This document shows, piece by piece, positions 49,572 to 61,800 of a stretch of DNA of 64,000 bases. Source of the DNA: Symbiodinium microadriaticum (Eukaryota; Sar; Dinophyceae; Suessiales; Symbiodiniaceae). A program made the position numbers and the translations under genes. The notes below the pieces were generated by a model, which saw only the letters and a list, made by a program, of their open reading frames with translations, was not told the origin of the DNA and made no database searches. The stretch is from positions 205,831-269,830 of the forward strand of contig LSRX01000366.1 of the NCBI GenBank assembly GCA_001939145.1, in the 5' to 3' direction. Position 1 is the stretch's first letter; each line of letters begins with the position of its first letter.

Positions 49572-49660
49572 GGCCCTAAGTAGTTCCTTTTTGGGCTTAC
49601 CTTGTAGGATTCTGTATAAATATAAATCCTAAAAAGGAACTACTTAGGGGCCTATGGGTA
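49572..49660. mobile_element. Hairpin element, family H1, one tip lost
   Basis: The left TACCCATAGG tip is missing; the right tip is intact. Confidence 0.82.
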
Positions 49661-49888
49661 AACCCTACCGGCCCTACCGATAAAACTGATAAGACGGCAG
49701 CCCGAGCTTCCGGCCACTTCCTCCACGGGCCTGTGCGACCAGACGACCTTCGAACCATGGTTTGCTTCGCTTGTCCGTACATCATGCTGGGATCTGGCCC
49801 TAAACCCTGAACCCAAAACTGGTTCAGGGTTTAGGGTTTAGGATTTAGGGCTTAGGTTTTAGGGTCCAATTCTTTTGGGATTTAGCAC

Positions 49889-49983
49889 TACCCATAGGCC
49901 CCTAAGTAGTTCCTTTTTTATGGCTTATATTTAGAATCCTATAAGGTAATCCCAAAAAGGAACTACTTAGGGGCCTATGGGTA
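49889..49983. mobile_element. Hairpin element, family H1, centre inverted
   Basis: Complete tips; 230 bp from the previous copy and opposite to it in orientation. Confidence 0.88.
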
Positions 49984-50885
49984 AACCCCAAACCCAAAAA
50001 CCAAAAACCAAAACCCTAAACCCCAAGCCCAAAACCCATAATTCGAGTTCGGGTTCAGGGTTCGGGTTAAGGGTTTTTGGTCTGGGGTTTGTGCTATAGG
50101 CCAATTTGGGTCAAGGGAAAGGTTTTTTCTTTTGATTCATCTTAGTTTTAGGGTCTCGTTTGTTGGTGAAGATTCTGCGAAGGGCTTCGGCGCAAGACGT
50201 TTCAGGATCCAAAGAGGGCGATATTATCTTTTTTCTTTCCAGCGTGGCCGTGATCATGTCCACTCATGTTGCCAGTTTGCACATCCTACTCGCCACAAGT
50301 TGAAGATCATAGCGACGGGAAAGCACCAGTCGCAACCGTGGGAAAAGCATCTTCACACCTGCGAACAACACTTGCGGCGATGTAAACCAAGTGAACGGAG
50401 CTCAACACCCAAAGCCAAAGACCCCAAACACAAATCCACACCCCAAGCCTTACCTAAAACGCCAAACCCCGGACCGAAAGTAAGACTTAAACACGAAGCC
50501 TTGAACCCTATGCACCCTAAACCCCACCTGGGACTCTAATTACCTACAGCTTTTATGGCTTCTACCTAATCATTAAGGGGCAATGGCTGCTAAACTGCAG
50601 GCACAGAGAGCTACAGGCAAATCCTAAGTCAAAGCCTCAGCCCGACGAAACAGCCCTAAACCCCAAATCTCAACCAACACCCTCAAACCAGAAGCGTTCA
50701 ACCCTACACCCTCAAATCCTGAAGCCTCGCAGTACCCTCATACTAAAACTTATAGTATCCTTATAGTAAACGCTTCTAGTGCCCTTATAGTAAAACTTGT
50801 AGTACCCTTAAGGGACCCTCAATTAAAATCCTTCCTAACCCTCGCAGTGCCCATACAGCACCCTTAAAAGGAACCGTGAAATAAC

Positions 50886-51100
50886 CCCACACCCCAAAAT
50901 TCCCTAAACCCCAAACCCCTAGACCCCACAACCCCAAAAGACCTAAACCCCTAGACTGGACCCCACACCCCCAAAAAACCTAAACCTTACACCCTATCAC
51001 CCCAAACCCAAAAACCCCAAAACCCCAAAACCCTAAACCCTGAATCCTAAACTAACCCTAAACCCCCAAAACCCCAAAACCCCCCAAAACCCTCAAACCT
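50886..51100. repeat. Degenerate CCCCAAA/CCCTAAA block
   Basis: C-rich variants such as CCCCAAAACC replace many canonical units. Confidence 0.7.
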
Positions 51101-53216
51101 TTGCCTTCCTCTCCGAGCCCAAGGGGCCTTGGCCTCGGGAAAGGCCTGCCTTCGCCGGGACGGATGGTTTGGGGGCTTGGGGTTTAGGATTCAGGGGTTT
51201 TGGGGTTTAGGATTTTATAGGAGTTTAGGGTTTAGGAGTTTAGGGTTATTCAAAGGGGTAGGGTACTGGAGGTCCTTCCAGAAGCGAGGCAGGTAGGGTG
51301 CTGGCAAATGTGGTGGATTGCGATGGAATCTTTGGCGCCCCCAGTGCTCCAAAAACATCCAAATGCGCACGCTCAGGGGTGAATCTGGTCTGCATTCCAA
51401 CTTCATTCGCCCACACGGAACCCTCCTAGAACCCTTATAAGGCCTCCACGTATGGGCCCGGATTTCACAGAGTTGAACAGTTGGCACGGGGCTCGTTCCC
51501 TCTCTAGCTCGTCGAAGACGGCTGTTTCCTAAGGATCTCACCGGGAAACAATCACGAGGTAGGCTTTTGCGTACAATAAAACCCCCAAAGAATTGCAACC
51601 TAATTAGAGCCCTCAGAAAATAACAAGTTCTGAGCTGAGGTCCTCTACCAAGAGGGTCCAAAGTACGTAGAGAGAAGAATATCGGGTTTCTACATGAGGA
51701 GGTCCTTTTTTATGATCTATCACAGTATCCCCCATGCACCCTTGGGGCTAGCTACTCCTCGAAAAATATGTCCCCCATCCGGCCTCAGTTGGGCCAAGTA
51801 TTGCAAGTGCAAGAGCTGGCCTCCACCGAAGGTCTGTTTTCCCAAGGTGTGGTAAAAAGCGCGAATATATAGTTTTCCTAGTCCCAAGGCTCTAGGAAAC
51901 TCGAACAACTAAGGACTTGTTTTTCCTGGGCCAGCGTCCGTGCTAAATTATAATCCCTAAACTCTGAACCCTAAACCCTAAAAAAAGAGACTTTCGAACC
52001 CTAATGCGGTGCAGGGGTTTATAAGTTTGAAAGCACAGAAGGTCACATGCATCGGCAGACCCAAGCTGCAGCTGCACTGAAACGGAGTTCTGTCCGAGAG
52101 CCCAAGCTGTTTCGGGTTCATGGTTGGGGTAGTTCAGGTTTACGGTTTAGTGAAGTGCTACCCAGAAAAAGCACTAAGTAGCCGGATGCATCAACTTGTG
52201 TTTGGACTTGTGGAGGGGTAGTTTAATTGCGACTGGCATTATCCCTGGTCTTATTCTATCCAGGTTTGTCCTAAACTTCCTAAACCCTAAACCCTAACTC
52301 TAACACATAGGCCCTAAACACTCTAAACCATGCACCCATGGTTGTTTGACTTCTGCATGAAGCTCGAAAATCTGAAACCGTGCGGCCCTGAACACTGGTA
52401 AGAATACGGTTTTGGGGGATACTATACTATAGTTATACAATAGGGAAACACCAACATAGTATAGGTGATTTAAGCCAGTATAGTAACCCTGCAAGGGAAC
52501 GCTGGAAGCACCCTCAAAGAAATGCTTTACGGTTTGGGGTTCGGAGATCCCCCCCGTAACCGCTTAACCGTTATAAACTCCGAACTACCCTAATCACCTC
52601 TTCATGAGTAGTAATTATCAGAGCCCTTTAGAATTGCATAAGGGGACTTGGGTCGTCCCGGTAAAGCCTGAATTTCAAATCCCTTAATACCTAAACCATA
52701 ATACTTAACCCTGCAACCCAAAGCCCTGAAGCCCTAAATCCCTAAAAACTTCATCCTTACATTCCTAAATCCAATCCCATTCAATCGCAGGTGAACGACA
52801 GATCATCCCATGCCTTTCAGCACGAAGCGCTTGCTTTCAGAGCCACGTCGGACTTGCACCTCTCATATCAAGCTTTAGTTAGGGTTTTGGGTTTAGGGCA
52901 CCTCTAACCCCAAACCTTGAACCCATGAGTTTAGGTCTTGGGGTTTTGAAGCTTTGGAGCTTACGGCACAAATCACGCAAACAACGGTCAAATGCCGTGA
53001 GACTATTAATTTTAGGGTTTTGGGTTTAGGGTAATTGGTGGAAAGTGTTCTACTTCTGATGATGTGTAATCATGTGTATAAGATCTTGAGCTCATGAGAC
53101 GAACGATTTCTCCATTAATTAGACGAAAAGCATAACTCTGGCATGTGGGTGGGGGTGGGATACCGAATACGAGTAGGACGCCGAGCAGAGAGCACATAGA
53201 GCAGCCAAGCACGACA

Positions 53217-53315
53217 CCCGAACCCTAAACCCTAGACCCTAGACCTTAAATCCTAAACCCTAAACCCCTAAACCCTAAACCCTAAACCCCTAAACCCCTA
53301 AACCCTAAACCCTCA
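53217..53315. repeat. Telomere-type repeat block (CCCTAAA strand)
   Basis: About twelve units, CCCTAAA and CCCCTAAA. Confidence 0.8.
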
Positions 53316-53448
53316 ACCAAACCCCCCCCTAAAACTGCAAACAGCTCGCCATTCCAGCCTGCTTCAGGAAGGACCGATAGCGCTGGTAGGCTGCTGTTGG
53401 GACATCCTGCTGGGACAACGGCCTAGAAGCCCGGCTACCTCAAGCCAA

Positions 53449-53556
53449 ATGGGTAGTTCTCTAATGTAGAATCTCTTTTTCGCTCCCCAATATAGTACGG
53501 CACCCTAATAAAAAAAGGACCCTAAAAGGGATCCTAATTTAGAAAACTACCCATAT
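53449..53556. mobile_element. Hairpin element, family H5, core inverted
   Basis: ATGGGTAGTTCTCTAA tips; the core reads tagtacggcaccc, opposite to other copies. Confidence 0.84.
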
Positions 53557-53709
53557 AGTGCCTTGCTATGCGATGGTTTGGTGGGAGCGCAAGCTACAGA
53601 AGCAAGGAAGGCTTTAGACAATTTCCAGGAGAGCGGCTTTGCTCCCCGCCTTTACGCATCTTGGGCTTTTTGTGGACTTTAGCTTCTGAGGGGTATTTAG
53701 AGGCTATGT

Positions 53710-53812
53710 GGGAGTTTCTGAAAATAAGGGGTACCTTTATTTGGGGTCCTTACAAATAAGGATCCTACTCTTTAGGGCTATGTTAGGGTCCCCTATTTTC
53801 GGAAACCCCCAT
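53710..53812. mobile_element. Hairpin element, family H10
   Basis: GGGAGTTTCTGAAAATAAGGGG / CCCCTATTTTCGGAAACCCCC arms. Confidence 0.75.
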
Positions 53813-53979
53813 GTGGATTCACGGCTCAAGCTAACATAATTCATGTGAGGGAGCTTGAAACGGCCGCAGCCATCTGCTTGATCGCGATTCGTGCGATTTT
53901 AGTGTTTTTTGTTTTTTTGGCTGCAGGGAAAACCTTTGCGGCACTGTTGTTTAGTCTTATCCCCTTACAAGGCATACAT

Positions 53980-54066
53980 AAGGTTGATGATACAAATCCT
54001 GCATTACCCATAATAAGGAATTTAGGGTCCTAAAGGTATAATGCAGGATGAATAATATCAGCAGTA
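53980..54066. mobile_element. Hairpin element, family H3, short
   Basis: Carries an internal deletion; arms at CCTGCATTACC and TAATGCAGG. Confidence 0.8.
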
Positions 54067-54663
54067 GGTAGCTATACATCCGGCCACAGTCAATGCCTGA
54101 GCATGGTTTCAGTTGGAGTATAAGACTTGACAGCGAGACCGAAAGTACGCTGTGACAAAAACCTCAGGCCATAGACAAGCCTCCAGCCCCAAAGTATTAA
54201 TCTTGGGCGCCGAGTAATTACTTTAGCCCAACAAAGGTTAACCTTTGGAATTATAATAAATTTGTATAAGCCCCAAAAGGTTAAAGGTTACCTACTCAGC
54301 CCCTACGTAATACTACACCATCGACCAACGGCCCTAAATAGCAAGAAGTAGGATGCTACAACACTCTGAAGGGCCGTGTAAGCCCTTCCAAATCAGGAGA
54401 GGACTGTACTAAAAACACAAAACCCACAGGCCCATCTAAACCCTCCAAACAAATCCCTGAAAACCTTCGGTGAAGGGTAAGGCTTGCAGGCCTGAAGTTG
54501 CTGGTTGAGAGGGCTCAGGGTTTGGCGAGTTTCATGCTCCGGGTTGAGGTGAAAAGGTGCTATTTGGGGTTTGGGGCGTCGGACTGCGAGTAGGTGCGCT
54601 AGCCGCAGGTCCTACTCACTGGGTCCCCTGATGCATTAAGTAAGCGTCTTCTAAGCAGATCGA

Positions 54664-54780
54664 CTACTTGGAGGTTCATGGGTACTTATAAGTGAGGTTA
54701 TAAGTCCCCCTGAGTAGGGTTATAAGTATAGTTAGGGGACTTATAACCCCCACTTATCACTACCCATGAACCTCCAAGTA
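54664..54780. mobile_element. Hairpin element, family H6
   Basis: Complete TACTTGGAGG / CCTCCAAGTA tips. Confidence 0.9.
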
Positions 54781-55763
54781 GAGAACTTCCGCAGATACTC
54801 TGAAGAAAAGGAAATCACTCCTCCTCCTTGGCATAGACCGCTGGTAGCCGGGGCTGAGCCTGGCACGAACTACGACATCACTTCCCAAGCTGCCTTACAT
54901 GAGATTAGAGCTAAGCTCTTACATGATGCATGAGCACCCTGAGCCCTAAACTCAAAAAAAACCTAAATCCTAAACCTTAAACCCAAACCCTAAGCCCTAA
55001 ACCAAAAAAGAGCTGAAGGCTCAACAGTCGGTGAAGAAAGGAGCCGACACCCCGAACCCTCATCCAACCACTCTGTTCTACAGGGTTTAGGGTTTCGGGG
55101 GGTATTCATTCTATAAATGTGAATGAACCCTGTAGCATCGAAGTCCTGCCTTATATGCGGTACACCACGGAAGAGCAGGCCATTAACCGCGTGGTGTGTA
55201 AATTGGCCTGGGTGTTGAGCGTGTTTAGTTTAGTGGTTCGGGTTCGGATTTCACCAGGCATTCAGATCTTAGAGATGCCTCACATACCCAACTGCGGTTC
55301 CACGGCGTGTCAGTCTAGACTCTAGACCTCATTTACCACCAACTCTTTCCATCACTCCACGCACAAAGGGACAAAGAATCCCGGCAGCGGCACTCTGTAG
55401 TGTGTATCGAGCCTCGGTGAAGGGCGGGGGTCTGGGCCTTTTTGGGCGGGGTTCGAGAGGCGTCTGGGGGAGCTTCGTGCTTTATTGGGGCGTGAAACTC
55501 TTTGTGGGTTTCGGTGGTTTTCTTTGGTGTTCTGGTCTTAACTCTTAACCCCAAGCCCCCTTTCTAGCCTTTAGACAAGCCCCAACACCTTCAACACCAA
55601 GCCCGATGCCCCCTAAACTGCTGCGACTCAAGCCTCCGAAACTCACCCCTAGCCTAAAACAGGGTAACCTTTTGATTATAGTAGGATTATGTAAGCTCCA
55701 AAAAGTAGAAGAGGCGCTAAAGCGTCTTAGGGCTTCGTAGCCAGTCTTTCGGGTTTTGGGGTT

Positions 55764-55877
55764 TACGCAGAGACTCCAATATCCTTCAATTAAGGAATAT
55801 GCCTTAAATCTTAGTAGGGTTCCTCCTATAACTTAGGGTAGATTCCTTAATTAAGGGGATATTGGAGTCTCTGGGTA
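55764..55877. mobile_element. Hairpin element, family H4
   Basis: Near-complete, lying just left of an H3/H2 nested pair. Confidence 0.87.
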
Positions 55878-55884
55878 AGGGCCA

Positions 55885-56083
55885 TACGGTTGATGATATA
55901 ACTCCTGCATGACCCATAATAAGGAATAGACCTTAATTCCCATAGTTTAGGGCTCCAGTTACCTAAATAGCCGGCTACTAACCATATAATATGTACCCCA
56001 GTAACCTACTAATTAGGTAACTGGAGCCCTGAGGATCGTTTAGGGAACTTACAGGCAATGCAGGATTTAGATCATCACCAGTA
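55885..56083. mobile_element. Family H3 hairpin split by an H2 insertion
   Basis: TACGGTTGATGATATA on the left and ATGCAGGATTTAGATCATCA on the right, separated by an H2 element. Confidence 0.83.
55949..56030. mobile_element. Family H2 hairpin nested in a family H3 hairpin
   Basis: AGGGCTCCAGTTACC arms split the H3 copy at 55885-56083, giving the order of insertion: H3 first, then H2. Confidence 0.85.
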
Positions 56084-56095
56084 TGAACCTTACCC

Positions 56096-56190
56096 AGAGA
56101 CTCCAATATCCCCTAAATTTAAGGAATACACCTTAAAGTTATAATAGGAACCCTACTAAGATTATGGGTAATGCCGGATTTATATCATAG
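56096..56190. mobile_element. Chimeric remnant: left half of H4 joined to right half of H3
   Basis: Starts CCCAGAGACTCCAATATCCC and changes in mid-element to attatgggtaatgccggatt and atatcat. Confidence 0.72.
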
Positions 56191-56243
56191 GGTTCCGGGT
56201 TTAGCTGAGGCCTCCCAAGTCTTCCCTGAAGGCCTCCCGAAAC

Positions 56244-56478
56244 GCAGCGAGCCCAATACTCCTTAATTAATGACTATACCGTAAATCATAAGGGACTTCA
56301 TATTCTAATTTAAGCTATACTCCCTAATTAAGACTATGAATATGCGTTAAATTATAAGGGACCTCATATTATGATCCAAGCTCTATTCCTTAATTACGGG
56401 GTATAGCTTAAAATATTAAGGGGCTTCATATTATGATCTAAGCTATATTCCTAAATTAAGGGGCATTGGGCTCGCTGG
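56244..56478. mobile_element. Family H4-like hairpin with tandem-amplified core
   Basis: CAGCGAGCCCAATAC / TTGGGCTCGCTG tips enclose about three ~60-70-bp repeats with ATTATGATC(C/T)AAGCT. Confidence 0.8.
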
Positions 56479-56572
56479 AAACGAGACCCCTTCAGGTCAC
56501 GGCTTCGCCTCTCCTCCATCAGAAGCGAACTTTTAGCAGAAACTCATCAAAAAGGGGGGGGGTAGCTCTCCA

Positions 56573-56602
56573 NNNNNNNNNNNNNNNNNNNNNNNNNNNN
56601 NN
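56573..56602. other. Assembly gap (30 N)
   Basis: Follows a G-run and a short unique stretch after the amplified H4-like element. Confidence 0.99.
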
Positions 56603-56913
56603 ACCCTCATTAAAAAAAACTGCCCATATGTTGAGCAAATCCGGCCGAATCGCCAGCAATTTCACGAGGATCCACAACAACAATCGTGTCCTGCGTGGAA
56701 GACACATACACAGAATTATAGTCCATGTATAACATTATTTGTACAGACGTACGTTATGTGCATACACTTTGAGCAGACGAATACATCGCACAGGCCCCCT
56801 ATGTCTGGCAAACATCTGAGGCAAGCAACGGCATGCTGCGCTGCAGAGCGAAGAGGCACCTGCTGCGTCGGCAATCCAGCTTCAAACAAGGCAACCAAGA
56901 TTCGAAAGCCACG

Positions 56914-57009
56914 TATGGGTAGTTCTCTGAATTAGGGCCCCTTTTAAATATAGTACGGCACCCTTATAAAAAAGGACCGTAGACCCTAAATATGGAGAAC
57001 TACCCATAT
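56914..57009. mobile_element. Hairpin element, family H5, core inverted
   Basis: TATGGGTAGTTCTCTGAATT / GGAGAACTACCCATA arms. Confidence 0.84.
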
Positions 57010-57213
57010 GACAAACCCGAGGAGATGCCTTTTCCAGTAAAGAGTATATCAAAAGCCACGGTTTAGGGTTTAGGGTTTAGGCACCAAAAGCATGTCGTCC
57101 CGGTTCCAATAAAGTAGGGATCCCCCGATATCCAGTAAACCTGACGATTTGGAGACATTCTTATGCAGACCCTCTAGAGAGCACGAAAAGTCTGGTTTCC
57201 CTACACCCTACTT

Positions 57214-57307
57214 TACCCATAGGCCCCTAAGTAGTTCCTTTTTGGGCTTACCTTATACTTATAGGGTTCTAAATATAAACCATAAAAAGGAACTACTTAG
57301 GGGCCTA
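57214..57307. mobile_element. Hairpin element, family H1
   Basis: The left tip is complete; the right tip is degraded after GGGGCCTA. Confidence 0.85.
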
Positions 57308-57463
57308 GGCCTTAGGCTCTACCGACCACCATGAAGCTTCTAAGCCCGGCGCTCTTCGGGAGAGGCAGCATCCAAGCTGTGGTGGTGTGGCCTCCGCTTT
57401 GGGTTTAGGGGTTTAGGGTTTAGGGTTTAGGGTTCGCCGAGAATGATGGTCCGAATACACAGA

Positions 57464-57583
57464 ACATGGGTAGTTCTCTACCTAAAGGGTCCCCTTTTCA
57501 ACTTCTTGGGATCCTCTGTACAAGGGTGCCGTACTAGTTTCGTGACCTAAGAAAGGGTTTATAATTTAGAGAACTACCCATAT
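57464..57583. mobile_element. Hairpin element, family H5
   Basis: CATGGGTAGTTCTCTA / TAGAGAACTACCCATATG arms. Confidence 0.84.
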
Positions 57584-57749
57584 GCATTTCGGTGTGCATT
57601 ATAGCACAGATATTTGCTAGAGACAGTGAGGGCTTCCTCCGACTCAGCAGAAATCCCTACATGACCTAGTTACAGGATCCAGGCCCAGAGGTGAACTCTG
57701 AATGCCACATGTTCAGAAGGTGAAGATTCAACAGTAACAGAAGCTGAAG

Positions 57750-57843
57750 TACCCATAGGCCCCGAAGTAGTTCCTTTTGGGGATTGCCTTATAGGATTCT
57801 AAATACACACCATAAAAAGGAGCTACTTAGGGGCCTATGGGTA
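57750..57843. mobile_element. Hairpin element, family H1
   Basis: Complete TA tips with small arm mismatches. Confidence 0.86.
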
Positions 57844-58404
57844 GAATGCAGTGGAAACCTTGGGGGTGTCGGGGGCTCATGTCTGTGGGGTTTCAGGACT
57901 TGGGCTTGAGAGTTAGGGCTTAGGGTGGGAAGCAGAGATCCACACATTAGGTTCTTGTTAAAGGATTTTACTTAAGTAACCATAAATAGGGATCTGTAGG
58001 AAGTAGTAGGGTTTCCTTATTATGGCAACTTATGTTTAATCCCTTCACAATCACCCAGTACAAAGCAAGCCCTGGCCACTGAAAGCTAAACTCCCGTCAA
58101 TCACCCCCCAAAGACTTCATGGCTGGCTATGCGAGGTCTTACACCCCCGGAGCCTGACCCGGGTCCATGCATTCATGCAGCATATACATTGGCCCTAAAG
58201 TAGTACTTTAAGGCCAAAGTATCTACTATTTGGGTATATGGACCCTTAGGGTAGATACAAAAAACAAACACCAAGCCCAATCTGTAACGCTGCAGAGAGT
58301 GTCATGAGCCAAGTAGGATGCTTCTCTTCTGTCTCCCCTTGCCTTGCCTGAGATCGCGGGCTTTTTCATGCCCAAGCCCTATGCCCGACCCTTAATCTAG
58401 GACC

Positions 58405-58450
58405 TACCCATAGGCCCCTAAGTAGTTCCTTTTGGGGATTACCTTTTTGG
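58405..58450. mobile_element. Half of a family H1 hairpin at the duplication edge
   Basis: Left arm and part of the centre only; it stops exactly where copy B of the segmental duplication starts. Confidence 0.85.
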
Positions 58451-58894
58451 TCAAGGGTTTCAGTATGCATGCTTGCTAACCCTGGGTGCTTCCAAGCTGT
58501 CATCGTGCTCGCTCACTTGTTTCTCCCGGCTTCTGACAGCTTCCCCGCGTGCCGTGTTCTCACAGCGTGATCATGATGCCAGCGTCTCAAGCATGTGTTT
58601 ATGTCTGAAATTTAGCACTCAGACTTCGGCATCAATCCCCAAAACACTCTACTCGCGCCTTTGGCGCTTCGCCGATCGATGATCGGTTCCGGTTGCTTTG
58701 CACAACCATGTCCACACTATATAATATGCTTGAGCTCTCGATCTTTTCAGAGCCGTCACACTCTTGAGGGTGGTTCGCCTCTTGTCCAGGTCGTTTTCCG
58801 GAAGTGCAGGATTGTAGCTGGCAGCATGCGTCGATCTTGGCTGCAGCCGTGTATTCAGTGGCGGTTCGATAACATGACCCCTGTTTCAGATACG
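58451..58894 (-). other. Downstream flank / probable 3' UTR of copy B
   Basis: Same sequence as 13517-13960. Its complete conservation beyond the stop codon suggests the duplication is recent; it need not imply function. Confidence 0.4.
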
Positions 58895-61800
58895 TTAGGT
58901 GCAGGCGAGAGGCTTGCCTTCGAAAAAGCAGTTGGCGAGCAAACGTCCTTGAAAATGCGGTAGTGTAGCATCAGAATGTATGGTCTGGTGCATCGCCGCC
59001 CCATCTGGGATGGGCATTGATTTCACCAGATCATCGGGGAGAGAGGCAGTCGTGGAGAGCATCGCTCGGGATGCTCGCTGCTGCTGCTCCGTCGGCTGCT
59101 GGAGAGCAGCTTCGCCCTCCTGCAGATCGTCACAACCCGAAGCTAAACACATAGAACTCTGACAGCCGATGGTCCTTCTTCTCCTCCTCTTCTCTTTCTC
59201 TCTCTTCCTCCTCGTCGAGCCTATGAAGCAGCTCCCTGCAGGCCTGTGCAGCAGGATCTTCCTGCAGCTCCTCCCATTCGATCTCTGCTGCCTCGTCATC
59301 GGATGCTTTCTATATCTCCCTACGTGTCTTCTTTCTTTCTTCTCTGTCTTTCTCTCGGTCTCTCACTCACGGCCATATCAGAACATGAATGAATATGTTC
59401 CCACGACAAAGCACCTCGTCCAGATCGTCGTCCTTATTTTCTTTCTCTTTCTCTTTGTTTCTCTTCTTTGCATCTGCTTCATCAAGGGAAGCCAGCAGCT
59501 TCGCGATCTTGCTTGCAGCACAAGTCTCTTTGACCTTGTCCATTCCCAAGATTCGCCTCACCTTCTGAGCTTTCGTCGAGTTCTTGGGCATCTGGATGTC
59601 ATGCTTCAGCAGCAACTCCGTCAAAGAGGCACTAGAGCTCAAGAGGATGAGCTCTGAGTGCACCAAGAAGCAAAGCAAGCAAAACTCTTGAGGACCCCTT
59701 CTCAGCAACAAGGCCGAGCCACACTTGTTTGCGAGATGGCCCTCGCAGACGTGCACAGTGTAGGCGAAGAGCTTCACCTCGCTGGAAATTGGCATAATTT
59801 ATTCATCGCTTCGTGCCAACTACGAGGCCTCCTCGTAGTCGAAGCGGAGCTGCTGAACCATGGTCCTGCAGCACTGAGTACTTTGAAATTCACACCCAGT
59901 TGCAGCACTTCTGTCCGAACCCCGCCTTCCCACGTCCAAGACGAGAGCACGTGTGCTCTCAGTCGGGCTCATCAGGTCTACCTCGTCCAGCTGCTGGCGA
60001 GGCATTCGTGTCTCGTCGTTCGTCTCCGCCGGGAGAGAGCCCGTGAAGACGAAGGGGAGCTCCTTCAAGCGAACAACCTCAGATTGGAGATATCGCACAT
60101 TTGTCCGGATCAGAGTCTAACATGTGTGAAGACTCCCAGTGAATCCCAGATGCGGTGAGAACGGCTGGCGTGCTGCCCGTGGCCAAGTAAAACTGGCCAG
60201 AGTACTTCAACAGCATGCCAGTCGAGAAGCAAGCCTGGACCCAGAAGTTCGCGGCTTCGTCCGTGGGGTTCTTGCCCTGCCTCGGTTCGTGGTTGTCGGG
60301 ACAGTCAGTCATTAAGAAGCATGAGCAAATTCGGCCTTCGTCTGCGTATGTGTGCTTGCGGGGTGCTGCTGAGCCTTGCGGAGCCCCAACATGAAGTTGA
60401 GGCAGTGGTGGTTGTGGAAGAAAGCAGTCGTGCTGGGAAACGGCTTCAAGATGTTGTCCACCACCACATTCTTGCCTGGGGCAAGTGGTGGTTGATGGCT
60501 CGAGACAAGATACTCAACACTCCACATGCCGAAAGACTCGATACAGCCCAGGAACAAGCTGGTGCAGAGGCAGGGTTGAAAGCTTTCGGATTCACTCCGA
60601 GAGCTTGCGTTCCCGTCCAGTCGCCTGCCTCCAGCTTGACGGGACTCGTGGAGCCTTCCTGCACACAAAGCCTGTTCTGCAGAGACCGTACCCCAACAGC
60701 GAACAGGTTGGGGAGGGAGCCGCAGTCACTGCGGCCAGCCCGCTTTGTCGCGTCTTGAAGATCTCCGAAAATGGATTCGAGGGATGCCGACCAAGCCATC
60801 TGCGGGAACCAGGCCGCGGTGAGGGCCGTGGTTTCTGGGGTCACCTTCCAGTCGTTCTTTTCGTACACTGTCATGACCTCTCGGTATTGCTGGAAGGAGC
60901 AAAAGCTGCAGTGCTGCCGAAGCAGCATTGCTCCGGCAGGGCTGCCTTCCAAAGCAAGCACCAGTCGCCACTCTTGTTCCAGGGCCTTCAGAACGGCGTC
61001 CTTAGTCGTTTCGTCCTCCACCGTCGACAGCAAAGCGGCCGCTTTCGCGGGAGAGCTCCGAAGGTAGAGAACGTACTGCATCATCTCGTGTATGCTTGCA
61101 AGGAGCATCGTGTGCCCCTCTTTCAGTGCACTGCAGAGCGAGCCGGCTCTGCGAAACTTCACTTTCAGTTCCTGCTCAAGGATGAGCAAGAACGTAAGAA
61201 TTGTTGCGTGTTTCTTTGTTTTCGCTCTGCCTCTGTTCTCTCTCGCTCTCTCTCTTTCCTTCTGTGTCTGCTTCGTCCCTTTGTGTTTCGTGCGAGCTCC
61301 TTGACAGCCTGGGATATTGGAATAATAGTGAATAATAATTGAATAAAAAACTGAAGATATGCGGCTGCCATAGAACATAATAGGATAGTTGCTCAATGGG
61401 AATGTCTAAGTTCGGCAGTGTGGAAGTGCTAACTTGGCACGTGCACTCGCCGATTCAAGCAGTCACTCTGAGTTGAACCATGATTCGCAGTCATTGATTC
61501 GCAGTCAATTTCTGAATAATGGATTGTACTGAAGCCACCCTAACTGACCGTTAGACAATGTAGCTGCAAATAGCAAGAACCATATCGTTGGAGACTTGGA
61601 CAGTTGAACAACTAGACAGCTTGAAGATTGCAAGTCCGGCCTCTCCAGAGACTGCGATGTCTGGGAGCATGCCCAGACTGCTGCTGCTGCAGGTCGCCGT
61701 GACCAGTTCGGCCAGGGTGTTTTCGAGGGCTTCACCGTTCATCTTCAGCGTGTGGTCGTGCAGGGCGTTCTTTTGGTTGGTGGTCTTTTGCTTGGTTTCC

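Larger units (their letters stand above)
17828..58404. other. Gene-poor repeat mosaic, central 40 kb
   Basis: No multi-exon gene comparable to the duplicated one could be assembled by eye. Content is telomere-like words, hairpin elements, microsatellites and one ~0.94-kb inverted duplication. Single-exon frames up to 179 codons (42864-43403) occur but lack codon regularity or motifs. Genes made only of small exons could have been missed. Confidence 0.6.

Noticed and set aside
51215..51661. 148-codon minus-strand open frame
   Set aside because: Its C-terminal end is translated TTTAGGG repeat (NPKLLNPKLL) and it has no motif or homologue I can recall.
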